From Caenispirillum bisanense (lineage in GTDB: Bacteria; Pseudomonadota; Alphaproteobacteria; Rhodospirillales; Rhodospirillaceae), in assembly GCF_900230255.1 (NCBI RefSeq), contig NZ_OCNJ01000001.1:620001-684000 (forward strand): a stretch of DNA of 64,000 nucleotides, read 5' to 3'. How positions within the stretch are numbered: position 1 is the stretch's first letter; every line of letters begins with the position of its first letter. Below, piece after piece: positions 1 to 9,057 of this stretch. The notes beneath the pieces are model-generated. The model saw only the letters and a program-made list of their open reading frames with translations. It did not search any database and was not told the DNA's origin. Position numbers and translations under genes: made by a program.

Positions 1-1241
1 CGCTCGATGCTGCCGGCGTAGCGGATGGGATCGGCGCGGTGCATGGCCATGACCACGACGGCGGTGTCGTCGACGTCGGGGTAGTGCGGGTTCTCGTACT
101 GGAAGGCCCAGCCGCCGGGCTTCGCCTTCGGCCGCTTGACCGCCCAGTCGCCCACCACGTCGAGGATCTGGCGGTCTTTCAGCCAGTCGAGGCCACGCAG
201 GGCGGCGTCGCGGGCGGCCGGCGTGTTGGTCTCCAGCAGGGCGTGGACGGTCAGCGCCGTATCCCACACCGGCGACAGGCAGGGCTGCACGTAGGTGGCG
301 CCCGGCCGGTCCACCACCAGCTTCTCGATGGAGCGGCGGGCGATCAGGAAGCTCGGGTGCTCGCGGGCATAGCCGAGGGCGTCGTACATCATCACGGCAT
401 TGGCCATGGCCGGATAGATGCCGCCGAGCCCGTCCTCGCCATTGAGCCGTTCCTCCACCCAGCCCACCGCCTTGGCGATGGCGCGGCGGCGGTTGTCGGC
501 GGGCAGCAGGGGCTCGGCGCGGCGCACGGCGGCGTCGAGCAGCTTGAAGAAGCGCGTCCAGGCCGCCTGCTCCGGGTGGTGGTGCCAGTCGGCGACGCGG
601 TCCGGGGGCGTGCGGAACAGCTCCGCCACGGCGATGCCGCGCGGATTGCGGGCCTGCGGCTTCAGCGCCATGAGGACCAGCAGCGGCACGATGACGGTGC
701 GCGACCAGTAGCTGACGCGGTCCAGGTGGAAGGGCGACCACTTGGGCAGGGTCATGATCTCCACCGGCATGGTCGGCACCGCCTTCCACGGCACCTGCCC
801 GAACAGGGCGAGCAGGATGCGGGTGAAGACGTTGGCGCGCTCCGCCCCGCCGGCGCGGTGGATGGCGGCGCAGGCCTCGCGCATGTGCGGCGCGTCGGGA
901 GAATCGCCGCAGGCCTTCAGGGCGAAGTAGCCCTTCACGCTGGCCGACAGGTCCATGGCGCCGCCGTGGAACAGCGGCCAGCCGCCGTCGGCGGTGCGCC
1001 CGGCCCGCAGGTAATCGGCCATGCGCGCTTCGACCCCCGGGTCGACGTCCTCGCCCAGGTAGTGGCGCAGCAGCAGGTATTCGGCGGGAATGGTGCAGTC
1101 GGCCTCGAGCTCGAAGATCCAGTGCCCGTCGGGCTTCTGCCGGGCGAGCAACGCCTCGGCCGCCTCGGCGGCGGACAGCCGCGCGGCGTGGGTCACGCCG
1201 GCGTCCGAGGTGGACCGGTGCAGGGTCTGCGGATGCATCAT
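1..1241 (-). CDS. shc: Squalene--hopene cyclase, C-terminal part cut off by window edge
   Basis: Cyclises squalene to hopene/hopanol, the committed step of hopanoid synthesis; members are monotopic membrane enzymes. The 413 residues present carry the catalytic acid motif DVDDTA (residues 389-394), the SHC form of DXDD, preceded by the typical QYENPHYPDVDD context, and early QW-type repeats such as DGGWPLFHGG. The family is about 620-680 residues, so roughly the last third lies outside the window. Two ATGs sit in tandem at 1241 and 1238; 1241 is chosen, with a purine-rich AGAAGAGGGA stretch about 5 nt upstream. hpnD lies 169 nt upstream on the same strand, so the two probably form a hopanoid operon. 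Family assignment is firm; only the truncation limits it. Confidence 0.95.
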   Translation of the reverse strand, partial: MMHPQTLHRSTSDAGVTHAARLSAAEAAEALLARQKPDGHWIFELEADCTIPAEYLLLRHYLGEDVDPGVEARMADYLRAGRTADGGWPLFHGGAMDLSASVKGYFALKACGDSPDAPHMREACAAIHRAGGAERANVFTRILLALFGQVPWKAVPTMPVEIMTLPKWSPFHLDRVSYWSRTVIVPLLVLMALKPQARNPRGIAVAELFRTPPDRVADWHHHPEQAAWTRFFKLLDAAVRRAEPLLPADNRRRAIAKAVGWVEERLNGEDGLGGIYPAMANAVMMYDALGYAREHPSFLIARRSIEKLVVDRPGATYVQPCLSPVWDTALTVHALLETNTPAARDAALRGLDWLKDRQILDVVGDWAVKRPKAKPGGWAFQYENPHYPDVDDTAVVVMAMHRADPIRYAGSIE

Positions 1242-1410
1242 CCAATCCCTCTTCTTCTTCAGTCTTCTTATGGCGTCGCGGCGCGGGCGCCGGTTGGTCG
1301 AGCGGCGGAGGGGATGGGGCCCGGCGGGCGCGATCGCCGCCGCCACGGCCGCGAGCCGCGCGGCGGCGGCGGGAGGGAGTGGGCGAGGGGCGGAGGCAGG
1401 CGCGGCATGG

Positions 1411-2301
1411 TCACAGCACCCCGTGGCGCAGCACGAGCCACAGCTTGCGGGCGCGCGACAGGCGTACGCGGCGGGACGGGTCGCGCCAGTCCTCCGCCCG
1501 CAGGCGGTCGAGGGTGCCGCGATAGACGGCGGCCATGATGCGCGCCGGCCGGACGGTGGCGCGCGGGCAGCGGGCGGCGGCGGCCTCGGCGGCGGCGAAG
1601 TGGGCTTCGGCGGTGGCGGCGATCTCGCGGCAGACGGCGGGCAGCGCGGGGTGACGCAGCACCGCCTGCGGGTCCTCGGCGGTGATGCCGTGGCGCACCA
1701 GCGTCTCGCGCGGCAGGTAGAGGCGGCCGTCGGCGGCGTCCTCGCCCAGGTCGCGCAGGATGTTGGTCAGCTGCAGGGCGCGGCCCAGGCGGTCGGCCAG
1801 GTCGCGGCCGGGGGCGTCGGGGCAGCCGAAGGCGCGCACCGCCAGCCGGCCGACGGCGGCGGCGACGCAGTCGCAGTAATGATCGAGGGTGGCGAGGTCG
1901 GGGGCGCGGACCGGCCCCAGGGCATCCATCTCCATGCCCTCGATGACCGCCAGGAAGTCCTCCCGCGCCATGCCGAAGCGGTCGACGGCGTCGCGCAGGG
2001 CGGGCTCCAGGGCATAGGGGGCGGCGGGCGGGCCGCCGTAGAGGGCGTCGACGCGGCGGCGCCATTCGGCCAGGCCGGCCAGCTTCTCGTCGCGCGAACG
2101 GCCGGGCTCGTCGGCGATGTCGTCGACCTCGCGGCAGAAGGCGTAGACGGCGAAGATGGCCTCGCGCCGCGGCCGCGGCAGCACCTTCATGCCCCAGTAG
2201 AAGCTCGATCGCGCGGCGGCGGCCTGCGGGGGAGTGGACGCGCCGAAGTCGGCGTCGGGGGCGGCGGCCACGGTGGCGGGCAGGGGCGGCGGCGGCGTCA
2301 T
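1411..2301 (-). CDS. hpnD: Presqualene diphosphate synthase HpnD (squalene/phytoene synthase family)
   Basis: Condenses two farnesyl diphosphates to presqualene diphosphate, the first dedicated step to squalene for the cyclase downstream. The 296-residue protein has both prenyl-synthase aspartate motifs: REVDDIADE (residues 57-65) and LQLTNILRDLGED (about 175-187). The SSFYWGMKVLP opening of the core and GRLYLP after the second motif are HpnD-like rather than HpnC-like. The open frame extends 89 codons further upstream, but ATG 2301 has GGAG 8 nt before it and directly precedes the conserved core, so it is preferred. HpnC and HpnE, needed to take presqualene diphosphate to squalene, are not beside it here. 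A general squalene synthase role is the alternative. Confidence 0.88.
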   Translation of the reverse strand: MTPPPPLPATVAAAPDADFGASTPPQAAAARSSFYWGMKVLPRPRREAIFAVYAFCREVDDIADEPGRSRDEKLAGLAEWRRRVDALYGGPPAAPYALEPALRDAVDRFGMAREDFLAVIEGMEMDALGPVRAPDLATLDHYCDCVAAAVGRLAVRAFGCPDAPGRDLADRLGRALQLTNILRDLGEDAADGRLYLPRETLVRHGITAEDPQAVLRHPALPAVCREIAATAEAHFAAAEAAAARCPRATVRPARIMAAVYRGTLDRLRAEDWRDPSRRVRLSRARKLWLVLRHGVL

Positions 2302-2470
2302 GCGCCGCGCTCCGCGGGATTGCCGCTGCCGGGCGCCGGAACCGTCGTGCGTCGATCCCTCCGCATCGCCTTCTCCACACTGTCCCAAGGAGTGAACACC
2401 GCACCCGCAATTCGGGTTCATGGTACTGCACCTGCCGCAAGAATGCCGCTTCCTTTCCGCGGTGCAGTTC

Positions 2471-2490
2471 AACCAAACTTGCGTTTGGTT
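2471..2490. promoter_or_regulatory. Inverted repeat AACCAAAC-TTGC-GTTTGGTT in the hpnD/DUF485 divergent region
   Basis: Perfect 8-bp arms around a 4-nt centre, in the 340-bp gap between the hopanoid genes (minus) and the acetate-uptake operon (plus). It could be an operator or a small hairpin. No T-run follows, and there is no gene end nearby for it to terminate. The rest of the gap holds the triple motif described next and no coding region. Confidence 0.4.
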
Positions 2491-2517
2491 TTGAATCGCT
2501 CTCAAAGCCCTTATTTT

Positions 2518-2600
2518 GCAACATCCTGTCCGCAGAATGCGGCGTTTTTTTGTGGATGTTGCGCCCATTCCCCTCTATGAGATGCCGCGCTGCAACATCC
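2518..2600. promoter_or_regulatory. Three copies of GCAACATCC upstream of DUF485/actP
   Basis: GCAACATCC occurs at 2518-2526 and 2592-2600, with its reverse complement GGATGTTGC at 2554-2562. Centre-to-centre spacing is 36 and 38 bp. Each direct copy is followed a few bases later by TGCGGCG. The first two form an inverted repeat with a 27-bp spacer. The arrangement is upstream of ATG 2642 and looks like a multi-site operator for the acetate-uptake operon. The binding protein cannot be named. TTTTGCAA at the first copy is only loosely like the TTTGCAAA sites of short-chain fatty-acyl regulators. Confidence 0.45.
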
Positions 2601-2641
2601 CATTTTGCGGCGCACCGTCTAGAGAGAGGGGAAAACAAGAA

Positions 2642-2953
2642 ATGGGACAGGAGTCTGTCGAGCGGATCCTTGCGAATCCGCGGTTCCAGGAACTGGTCGC
2701 CAAGCGCAGCCGGTTCGCCTGGACGCTCTCTGCGATCATCCTGGCCGTGTTCTACGGCTACATTCTGGTGGTCGCCTTCAATCCGCAGGTGCTGGCCGTG
2801 CCGCTCGGCGAAGGCTGGACCCTGACGGTCGGTATTCCCGTCGGGGCCGGGATCATCGTGCTGTCGTTCCTGCTGACCTGGGCCTACGTCACCCGCGCCA
2901 ACGGCGAGTTCGAGCGGCTGAACCGCGAAGTGCTCGAGGAGCTGAACCGATGA
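2642..2953 (+). CDS. DUF485 inner-membrane protein (YjcH-like), partner of ActP
   Basis: A 103-residue protein with two hydrophobic helices (about residues 25-48 and 58-84), flanked by charged ends, starting [19 protein letters not shown], the usual DUF485 N-terminus. DUF485 genes almost always precede acetate/cation symporter genes, as yjcH precedes actP in E. coli; the molecular role is unproven and usually taken as accessory to the symporter. ATG 2642 is preferred over the longer upstream frame because a purine-rich AGAGAGAGGGGAAAA stretch lies just before it. The stop overlaps the next start by 4 nt (ATGA), so translation is coupled to actP. Confidence 0.9.
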   Translation: MGQESVERILANPRFQELVAKRSRFAWTLSAIILAVFYGYILVVAFNPQVLAVPLGEGWTLTVGIPVGAGIIVLSFLLTWAYVTRANGEFERLNREVLEELNR

Positions 2954-4623
2954 CCGCCCGCACTTTCGCGTCCGCCGCCGCGGCGGGCGCCCTGTTCCTC
3001 GCTTCCGCGATGCCGGCGTGGGCCGCCGGCGCCATCGGCGGCGAGGTCGAGAAGCAGGCCGTCAATCCGACGGCCATCGTCATGTTCCTGATCTTCGTCG
3101 CGGTGACGCTCGGCATCACCTACTGGGCCGCCCGCCGCACGAAGAGCGCCAAGGACTTCTACACCGCCGGCGGCGGCATCACCGGCTTCCAGAACGGCCT
3201 GGCCATCGCCGGCGACTACATGTCGGCCGCGACCCTGCTCGGCCTGACCGGCATGGTGTTCACCGTCGGCTACGACGGCTTCGTCTATTCCATCAGCTTC
3301 CTGGTCGGCTGGCCGATCATCCTGTTCCTGATGGCGGAGCGCCTGCGCAACCTCGGCAAGTTCACCTTCGCCGACATCACCGCCTATCGCCTCGGCCGCA
3401 CCGAGATCCGCACCCTGTCGGCCTGCGGGTCGCTGTCCGTCGTGGCGCTCTACCTGATCGCCCAGATGGTCGGCGCCGGCAAGCTCATCCAGCTGCTGTT
3501 CGGCCTGGAGTACGAGTGGGCGGTGGCGCTGGTCGGCGTGCTGATGATCGCCTACGTCACCTTCGGCGGCATGATCGCCACCACCTGGGTGCAGATCATC
3601 AAGGCCGTGATGCTGCTGTCGGCCGGCTCGTTCATGGCGCTGATGGCGCTGTCGCAGTTCGGCTTCAACCTCAACACCATGGCCCAACAGGCGGTCGAGA
3701 TGCACAAGCTCGGCCAGGCCCTCATGGGCCCGGGCAGCTTCCTCGCCGACCCGGTGTCGGCGGTGTCGCTCGGCATGGCGCTGATGTTCGGCACGGCCGG
3801 TCTGCCGCACATCCTGATGCGCTTCTTCACCGTCTCCGACGCCAAGGAAGCCCGCAAGTCCGTGGTCTACGCCACCGGCTTCATCGGCTATTTCTTCATG
3901 GTGGTCGGCGTCCTCGGCCTCGCCGCCATCGTCATCGTGTCGAAGAACCCCGAGTTCCTCGGCGCCGACGGCAAGCTGCTCGGCGGCAGCAACATGGCGG
4001 TCATGCACCTCGCCAAGGCGGTGGGCGGCGACCTGTTCCTCGGCTTCATCTCGGCGGTGGCCTTCGCGACCATCCTCGCGGTGGTGGCGGGCCTCGCCCT
4101 CGCCGGAGCCTCGGCGGTGTCGCACGACCTCTATGCCTCGGTGTTCAAGAAGGGCCAGGCGGACGAGCGCACCGAAATGCGCGTGTCCAAGATCGCCACG
4201 CTCGCCATGGGCGTGCTGGCGGTCGGCCTCGGCATCGCCTTCGAGAACCAGAACATCGCCTTCATGGTGGGCCTGGCCTTCGCCATCGCCGGCAGCGCCA
4301 ACTTCCCGGTGCTGATCCTGTCCATGATGTGGAAGGGCACCACCACCCGCGGCGCGCTGATCGGCGGCTTCATCGGCCTGGCGACGGCGCTGACGCTGGT
4401 GGTCCTCGGTCCGACCATCTGGGTGAAGATCCTCGGCTTCCAGACCGCCGTGTTCCCCTACGAGCACCCGGCGATCTTCTCGATCCCGACGGCCTTCTTC
4501 GCCATCTGGTTCTTCTCCGTCACCGACCGCAGCAAGCGGGCGGAAGAGGAAAAGGGCCGCTTCCCGGCGCAGTACGTGCGCAGCCAGACCGGCCTCGGCG
4601 CCGAGTCCGCCTCGTCGCACTGA
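2950..4623 (+). CDS. actP: Acetate/cation symporter ActP (sodium:solute symporter family)
   Basis: Takes up acetate and related short-chain monocarboxylates with a cation across the inner membrane. The 557-residue protein starts with a cleavable-type signal (residues 1-25, ending PAWA), as ActP proteins do. Sodium:solute symporter helices follow, with the ActP-type blocks [34 protein letters not shown]-like (about 60-95) and a [12 protein letters not shown] segment near residue 282. Length fits the family (about 550). It overlaps the DUF485 gene by 4 nt, and a strong terminator follows. Regulation probably acts through the repeated GCAACATCC sites upstream. The substrate is inferred from family and gene order. 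Confidence 0.93.
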   Translation: MTARTFASAAAAGALFLASAMPAWAAGAIGGEVEKQAVNPTAIVMFLIFVAVTLGITYWAARRTKSAKDFYTAGGGITGFQNGLAIAGDYMSAATLLGLTGMVFTVGYDGFVYSISFLVGWPIILFLMAERLRNLGKFTFADITAYRLGRTEIRTLSACGSLSVVALYLIAQMVGAGKLIQLLFGLEYEWAVALVGVLMIAYVTFGGMIATTWVQIIKAVMLLSAGSFMALMALSQFGFNLNTMAQQAVEMHKLGQALMGPGSFLADPVSAVSLGMALMFGTAGLPHILMRFFTVSDAKEARKSVVYATGFIGYFFMVVGVLGLAAIVIVSKNPEFLGADGKLLGGSNMAVMHLAKAVGGDLFLGFISAVAFATILAVVAGLALAGASAVSHDLYASVFKKGQADERTEMRVSKIATLAMGVLAVGLGIAFENQNIAFMVGLAFAIAGSANFPVLILSMMWKGTTTRGALIGGFIGLATALTLVVLGPTIWVKILGFQTAVFPYEHPAIFSIPTAFFAIWFFSVTDRSKRAEEEKGRFPAQYVRSQTGLGAESASSH

Positions 4624-4645
4624 TCCGGTTTTCGTGACTGCGGGG

Positions 4646-4682
4646 ACGCCCCGGCGGAGAGCTTTCCGCCGGGGCGTTTTCC
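4646..4682 (+). terminator. Rho-independent terminator after actP
   Basis: Perfect 13-bp stem (arms 4646-4658 and 4665-4677) with loop GAGCTT, followed by TTTTCC. It lies 22 nt after the actP stop. Confidence 0.88.
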
Positions 4683-4835
4683 TTTACCCTTTGACATTCT
4701 GGCCCCGGCGGACTAAATGGGGGCCTTCGCGGCTGCATCGACACAGGTCGAGACGGTCGCCCAAACGCGGCCGGCTCCCGTGCGCACCCTCCTGGTGCGG
4801 CGCGCCGCCCCATCTTTCGAAAGACTCTCTCACAT

Positions 4836-6275
4836 ATGACGAAGTTTACCGACCTGGGCCTCGCCGAGCCCCTGCTGAAGGCGCTCGCCGACGACGGCTA
4901 TGAAACGCCGACTCCGATCCAGGCCCAGGCCATTCCGCTCCTCCTGCAGGGCCGCGACGTCCTGGGCATCGCCCAGACCGGCACCGGCAAGACGGCGGCC
5001 TTCTCCCTGCCCCTGCTGCAGCGCCTCGCCGCCAGCAACCGTCGCGCCGGCCCCAAGGGCTGCCGCGCGCTGATCCTGACGCCGACGCGCGAGCTGGCGG
5101 TGCAGATCAACGACAGCCTCAAGGCCTACGGCCGCTACATGAAGTTCCGCGCCGCCTGCATCTTCGGCGGCGTCGGCATGAACCCGCAGATCCGCGCGCT
5201 GGCCGGCGGCGTCGACCTTCTGGTCGCCACCCCGGGCCGCCTGATCGACCTGATGAACCAGGGCTACGTGCGCTTCGACTCGGTGGAATGCTTCATCCTC
5301 GACGAAGCCGACCGCATGCTCGACATGGGCTTCGTGCGCGATGTGCGGAAGGTGGTCGAACGCCTCCCGACCGATCGGTCGACTCTGCTGTTCTCGGCCA
5401 CCATGCCGAGCGGCGTGCGCGAGCTGGCCGACGGCCTGCTGCGTGACCCGGTGAAGGTGGAAGTCACCCCGCCGGCGACCACCGCCGAGCGCATCGAGCA
5501 GCGCGTCATGTTCGTCCGCCGCGACGACAAGCGCCCGCTGCTGACGCACCTGATGGATACCCACGGCATCGAGCGCGTGCTGGTCTTCACCCGCACCAAG
5601 CACGGCGCCGACCGCCTGGTCCGCCAGCTGGAGCTGGACGGCGTCAACGCCGCCGCCATCCACGGCAACAAGTCGCAGAACGCCCGCCAGGCGGCGCTGA
5701 AGGACTTCAAGAACGGCCGTGTGAAGGCGCTGGTGGCGACCGACATCGCCGCCCGCGGCATCGACATCGACGGCCTGACGCACGTCATCAACTACGAGCT
5801 GCCGAACGAGCCGGAAAGCTACGTCCACCGCATCGGCCGTACCGCGCGCGCCGGCGCCGAGGGCATGGCCTTCTCGTTCTGCGACACCGACGAGCTGTTC
5901 TACCTGCGCGACATCGAGCGCGCCATCCGCCAGCCGGTGGAAGCCGACGAGACGCACGAGTGGCACGCCCCCGAAGTGGCGGCGCTGCGCACCCGTCCGC
6001 CCAAGCCGCCGGCCCGCCAGCAGCAGGGTCAGGGTCGTCCGCAGGGCGGCCAGGGCCAGCGCCCGCAGGGTGCCCAGGGTCAGCGTCCGGGTGGTCAGGG
6101 CCAGCGTCCGCAGGGCGGTGCCGGTCGCGCGCCGCACGCCGCTGCCAACGAGCAGCGCGCCGACCGCCACGACCGCCGCCCGGCGCCCCATGGCGCCAAG
6201 CAGGGTGGCAAGGGCCGCAAGTTCGGCGGCGGCGGCGGCGGCCAGCGCCGCGGCGGCGGCATGAGCGCGGCGTAA
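4836..6275 (+). CDS. DEAD-box ATP-dependent RNA helicase, RhlE-like
   Basis: Unwinds RNA duplexes in ribosome assembly or mRNA turnover. All core motifs are present: Q motif near residues 4-30, Walker A AQTGTGKT (46-53), PTRELAVQI (83-91), DEAD (156-159), SAT (187-189) and [10 protein letters not shown] in the second RecA-like domain. The last 90 residues are a low-complexity tail rich in Gly, Gln, Arg and Pro with tandem GQRPQG-type units, ending in a basic, glycine-rich segment. Such tails bind RNA non-specifically and are often phase-separating. The gene stands alone between two terminators. The RhlE label rests on overall motif context; another DEAD subfamily is possible. Confidence 0.93.
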   Translation: MTKFTDLGLAEPLLKALADDGYETPTPIQAQAIPLLLQGRDVLGIAQTGTGKTAAFSLPLLQRLAASNRRAGPKGCRALILTPTRELAVQINDSLKAYGRYMKFRAACIFGGVGMNPQIRALAGGVDLLVATPGRLIDLMNQGYVRFDSVECFILDEADRMLDMGFVRDVRKVVERLPTDRSTLLFSATMPSGVRELADGLLRDPVKVEVTPPATTAERIEQRVMFVRRDDKRPLLTHLMDTHGIERVLVFTRTKHGADRLVRQLELDGVNAAAIHGNKSQNARQAALKDFKNGRVKALVATDIAARGIDIDGLTHVINYELPNEPESYVHRIGRTARAGAEGMAFSFCDTDELFYLRDIERAIRQPVEADETHEWHAPEVAALRTRPPKPPARQQQGQGRPQGGQGQRPQGAQGQRPGGQGQRPQGGAGRAPHAAANEQRADRHDRRPAPHGAKQGGKGRKFGGGGGGQRRGGGMSAA

Positions 6276-6307
6276 GCCGCCTCGGGCCCTTCAGCCTGAC
6301 CAAGACG

Positions 6308-6338
6308 ACGGGGCGCCTCGCGAGAGGCGCCCCGTTTT
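6308..6338 (+). terminator. Rho-independent terminator after the DEAD-box helicase gene
   Basis: Perfect 12-bp stem (arms 6308-6319 and 6324-6335), GCGA tetraloop, then a short T-run to 6338. Confidence 0.9.
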
Positions 6339-6373
6339 CGTTTGCCGGGCCGTGTGGCGTGGTGGGGGGCGCC

Positions 6374-6471
6374 GCCATCCACGACGGCACTTACGGCGAC
6401 CGCTGGGCTGCGTCTTCCATGGCCGCCGCCAGGGGAGCCGTGGATGGCCGGCTCGGAGGCCGGCCATGACA
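6374..6471. repeat. Dispersed palindromic intergenic repeat, copy 1 (left arm missing)
   Basis: Runs from GCCATCCACG to CCGGCCATGACA and shares the inner GGGCTGCGTC...CGCC(A/T)CAGGGG-like stretch with the next copy. It belongs to the GTCATGGCCGGGCT-type repeat family that I know as common between genes of alphaproteobacteria. With copy 2 it fills most of the 380-bp gene-free interval 6276-6655. No function can be assigned. Confidence 0.7.
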
Positions 6472-6496
6472 TAACTACTTGTGATAAAATAGAAAA

Positions 6497-6599
6497 TGTC
6501 ATGGCCGGGCTTGACCCGGCCATCCACGGCTGCACATCCGGCAGCCGTCGGGCTGCGTCCTTCACAACCGCCGTCAGGGGGCGTGGACGGCCGGCCATG
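6497..6599. repeat. Dispersed palindromic intergenic repeat, copy 2
   Basis: Begins TGTCATGGCCGGGCTTGACC and ends GTGGACGGCCGGCCATG. The left end contains a short hairpin (GGCCGGGC/ACCCGGCC), and the two ends are roughly inverted, so the whole can fold as a long stem. Nearly the same left end recurs at 58069 and 58216. It lies between a terminator and the 3' end of the Lrp-type gene. Confidence 0.75.
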
Positions 6600-6655
6600 C
6601 CCAAACCATGGGCTTTCTCAACCGCGAGGGCCTGAGCCGCGCCGCAAAACCCCCC

Positions 6656-7144
6656 TCACCGCCGCCCCGGCATGGCGTCCTCCACCGGGATCACGTTGTC
6701 GGTCTTCACCTCCTCCATCACCACGTAGGTGTGGGTGGCCTTCACGCCCGGCAGGGTGACCAGGCTGTCACCCAGGAAGCGGCGGTATTCGCCCATGTCG
6801 GCGAGCCGCACCTTCAGCAGGTAGTCGAGGCCGCCGGTGATCATGTGGCATTCCATTACCTCGGGCATGTCGAGCACGGCGTCGCGGAACCGGTCGAACA
6901 CGTCGGGCGTCGTCCTGTCCAGGGCCACCTCGATGAAGCACACCACCGACCGCCCCAGCTTGTGGGGGTCGAGCTGGGCGCGGTAGCCCTGGATGTAGCC
7001 CTCGCGCTCCAGCCGGCGCACCCGCTCCAGGCACGGCGTCGGTGACAGGGCGACGCGGCGCGACAGTTCGGCATTGGACAGGCGACCGTCGGCCTGCAGC
7101 TCGCGCAGGATCTTGCGGTCGATGTGATCGATTTCTCTACTCAT
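6656..7144 (-). CDS. Lrp/AsnC-family regulator, probable PutR
   Basis: A 162-residue one-domain-plus-RAM regulator. An N-terminal winged helix-turn-helix (IDRKILRELQADGRLSNAELS, then SPTPCLERVRRLEREGYI) is followed by an AsnC ligand-binding domain with the GGLDYLLKV core (about residues 104-112). It is transcribed away from the PutP unit, which leads into putA. In Agrobacterium and Rhodobacter, PutR, an Lrp-type protein encoded beside putA, activates putA with proline. By position and family this is very probably the same regulator. The PutA here lacks its own DNA-binding domain, which fits. The symbol is withheld because only context supports it. Confidence 0.9.
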   Translation of the reverse strand: MSREIDHIDRKILRELQADGRLSNAELSRRVALSPTPCLERVRRLEREGYIQGYRAQLDPHKLGRSVVCFIEVALDRTTPDVFDRFRDAVLDMPEVMECHMITGGLDYLLKVRLADMGEYRRFLGDSLVTLPGVKATHTYVVMEEVKTDNVIPVEDAMPGRR

Positions 7145-7268
7145 CGGCGGGTCTTTCAGAAGGATCCGCCCATTTCGGCGGCTTTAGCAGGATGATCCGC
7201 CATGCATCGCCCCGAACAAAGCGAAATCCTCGGTTATGTTTTTGTTAACCTGACGCCCACTGGCGCGG

Positions 7269-7284
7269 GCATGGCTGCCATGCG
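7269..7284. promoter_or_regulatory. Shared put operator candidate, putP copy
   Basis: GCATGGCTGCCATGCG, a 15-bp palindrome plus one base, occurs here 70 bp before the small membrane peptide gene and again, identically, at 9174-9189 before putA. Sharing between the two put promoters makes it a good candidate binding site for the neighbouring Lrp-type regulator. The 209-bp divergent gap also holds AGGATCCGCC-like repeats (7161-7170 and 7191-7201). Confidence 0.55.
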
Positions 7285-7353
7285 CATCGCGCAGGTGGTG
7301 CGCCGCCGGGCCGCCGCGCCCGCCGCCTTCGACAGCAAGCGAAAGGGAGACCG

Positions 7354-7470
7354 ATGGAAACCGGACTGACGACGGCCACGTGGCTGTGGCTCTTCATTCC
7401 GATGCCGCTCGTGGTGATCATCTCCGTGGCCTCGTGGCTGCGGCATGCGCGCAAGGAGGGCGGCCGGTGA
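7354..7470 (+). CDS. 38-residue membrane peptide, symporter small accessory protein type
   Basis: ATG 7354 opens METGLTTATWLWLFIPMPLV and continues as a single hydrophobic helix with a basic C-terminus (RHARKEGGR). GAAAGGGAGA lies just upstream as ribosome binding site. Its TGA overlaps the GTG start of putP by 4 nt (GTGA), so the two are translationally coupled. Very short membrane proteins are annotated directly upstream of many sodium:solute symporters. The role is presumed to be assembly or stability of the transporter, as with DUF485 for ActP in this same window. No other function can be read from it. Confidence 0.75.
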   Translation: METGLTTATWLWLFIPMPLVVIISVASWLRHARKEGGR

Positions 7471-8936
7471 CCAGCACGACCCTCGTCACGTTCGTCATCT
7501 ATCTCGTCGGCATGCTCGCCATCGGCGTCTTCGCCTACCGGATGACGTCCAACCTGTCCGACTACATCCTCGGTGGCCGCCGCCTCGGCCCCGGTGTCGC
7601 GGCCCTGTCGGCCGGCGCGTCGGACATGAGCGGATGGCTGCTGCTCGGCCTGCCGGGGGCGGTGTTCGCCGCCGGCATGAACCAGATCTGGATCGCCGTC
7701 GGCCTGACCGTCGGCGCCTTCCTGAACTGGTGGTACGTGGCCGGGCGCCTGCGCATCTACACCGAGGTCGCCGCCGACAGCCTGACGCTGCCCGACTTCC
7801 TGGAGAACCGCTTCCGCGACACGTCGCGCCTGCTGCGGGTGATCTCGGCGCTGGTGATCCTGGTGTTCTTCACCTTCTATACCAGCTCGGGCATGGTGGC
7901 CGGTGCCAAGCTGTTCGAGGCGAGCTTCGACATGAGCTACACCTCGGCCCTGTGGGTCGGCGCCATCGTCATCATCTCCTACACCTTCCTCGGCGGCTTC
8001 CTGGCGGTGTCGTGGACCGACTTCGTGCAGGGCATCCTCATGTTCCTGGCGCTCATCGCCGTGCCCATCGTCACCATCATCGAGGTCGGCGGCTGGAGCG
8101 AGGTGACGCGCGAGGCAGCGGCCTTCGACCCCGGCTACCTGGACGCCTTCCACGAGATGACGACGCTCGGCATCATCTCGCTCATGGCCTGGGGCCTCGG
8201 CTACTTCGGCCAGCCGCACATCCTGGCGCGCTTCATGGCGATCCGCTCCGCCGCCGACGTGCCGAAGGCGCGCGTCATCGGCATGGGCTGGATGGTGCTG
8301 TCGCTCTATGGCGCCATCTTCACCGGCTTCGTCGGTGTCGCCTACCTGTCGCGCGGTGCCGTGGGCGACGCCGAGCAGGTGTTCATCATCCTGTCCGACG
8401 TGCTGTTCCACCCGGTGATTTCCGGCATCCTGCTGGCCGCCATCCTGGCCGCCGTCATGTCGACCATAGACAGTCAGCTGCTGGTGTCGTCGTCGGCCAT
8501 CACCGAGGACTTCTACAAGCAGCTGTTCCGCCGCGACGCCGGCGAGAAGGAACTGGTGTGGGTCGGCCGTCTGGCCGTGCTCGGCATCGCGCTGCTGGCG
8601 ATCTGGATGGCGTCCGACCCCGAGCGCTCGGTGCTCGACCTGGTGTCCTACGCCTGGGCCGGGTTCGGAGCGGCCTTCGGGCCCATCGTCCTGCTGTCGC
8701 TGACGTGGGAGCGCCTGTCGCGCAACGGCGCGCTGGCCGGCATCGTCGTCGGTGCGGTGACGGTGGTGGTCTGGGCGGAGCTGTCGGGCGGCCTGTTCGA
8801 CATCTACGAAATCCTGCCCGGCTTCCTGCTGTGCGGCCTGACGGCGGTGGGCGTCAGCCTGTTCGCCGGTCCGGCGACGCCGGAGGTGCGGGAGGAGTTC
8901 GCCCGCGTCCGCGCCGAGTTCGACCGCGCCAAGTGA
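7467..8936 (+). CDS. putP: Sodium/proline symporter PutP
   Basis: Imports proline with Na+ across the inner membrane, feeding PutA encoded next. The 489-residue sequence has the sodium:solute symporter fold with PutP-type blocks: LGGRRLGPGVAALSAGASDM (near residues 35-54), MSGWLLLGLPGA, and AAVMSTIDSQLLVSSSAITEDFYK (near residues 330-353). Length matches PutP (about 490-500). The start is GTG 7467, chosen because it overlaps the stop of the preceding small peptide (GTGA) and aligns with the family N-terminus; the frame has further upstream codons that are not PutP-like. The Lrp-type gene is divergent and putA follows 292 nt later, each probably with its own promoter. Confidence 0.93.
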   Translation: MTSTTLVTFVIYLVGMLAIGVFAYRMTSNLSDYILGGRRLGPGVAALSAGASDMSGWLLLGLPGAVFAAGMNQIWIAVGLTVGAFLNWWYVAGRLRIYTEVAADSLTLPDFLENRFRDTSRLLRVISALVILVFFTFYTSSGMVAGAKLFEASFDMSYTSALWVGAIVIISYTFLGGFLAVSWTDFVQGILMFLALIAVPIVTIIEVGGWSEVTREAAAFDPGYLDAFHEMTTLGIISLMAWGLGYFGQPHILARFMAIRSAADVPKARVIGMGWMVLSLYGAIFTGFVGVAYLSRGAVGDAEQVFIILSDVLFHPVISGILLAAILAAVMSTIDSQLLVSSSAITEDFYKQLFRRDAGEKELVWVGRLAVLGIALLAIWMASDPERSVLDLVSYAWAGFGAAFGPIVLLSLTWERLSRNGALAGIVVGAVTVVVWAELSGGLFDIYEILPGFLLCGLTAVGVSLFAGPATPEVREEFARVRAEFDRAK

Positions 8937-8944
8937 GGACGGCC

Positions 8945-8984
8945 AAGGCCGCGGCCGGGGTTTTCCGCTCCCGGTCGCGGCCTT
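8945..8984 (+). terminator. Hairpin after putP, weak terminator
   Basis: Stem AAGGCCGCG/CGCGGCCTT (8945-8953 and 8976-8984) extended inward by GCCGGG/CCCGGT pairs, about 15 pairs in all with one G-T. No U-tract follows, so termination may be partial and some transcripts may continue into putA. Confidence 0.5.
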
Positions 8985-9057
8985 ACCTCTGTCTGAGGGA
9001 CCGCTTCGACCGACGGTCTCTTTGGATATGATCGAATAGTCTGCATCATCGGCCGTC

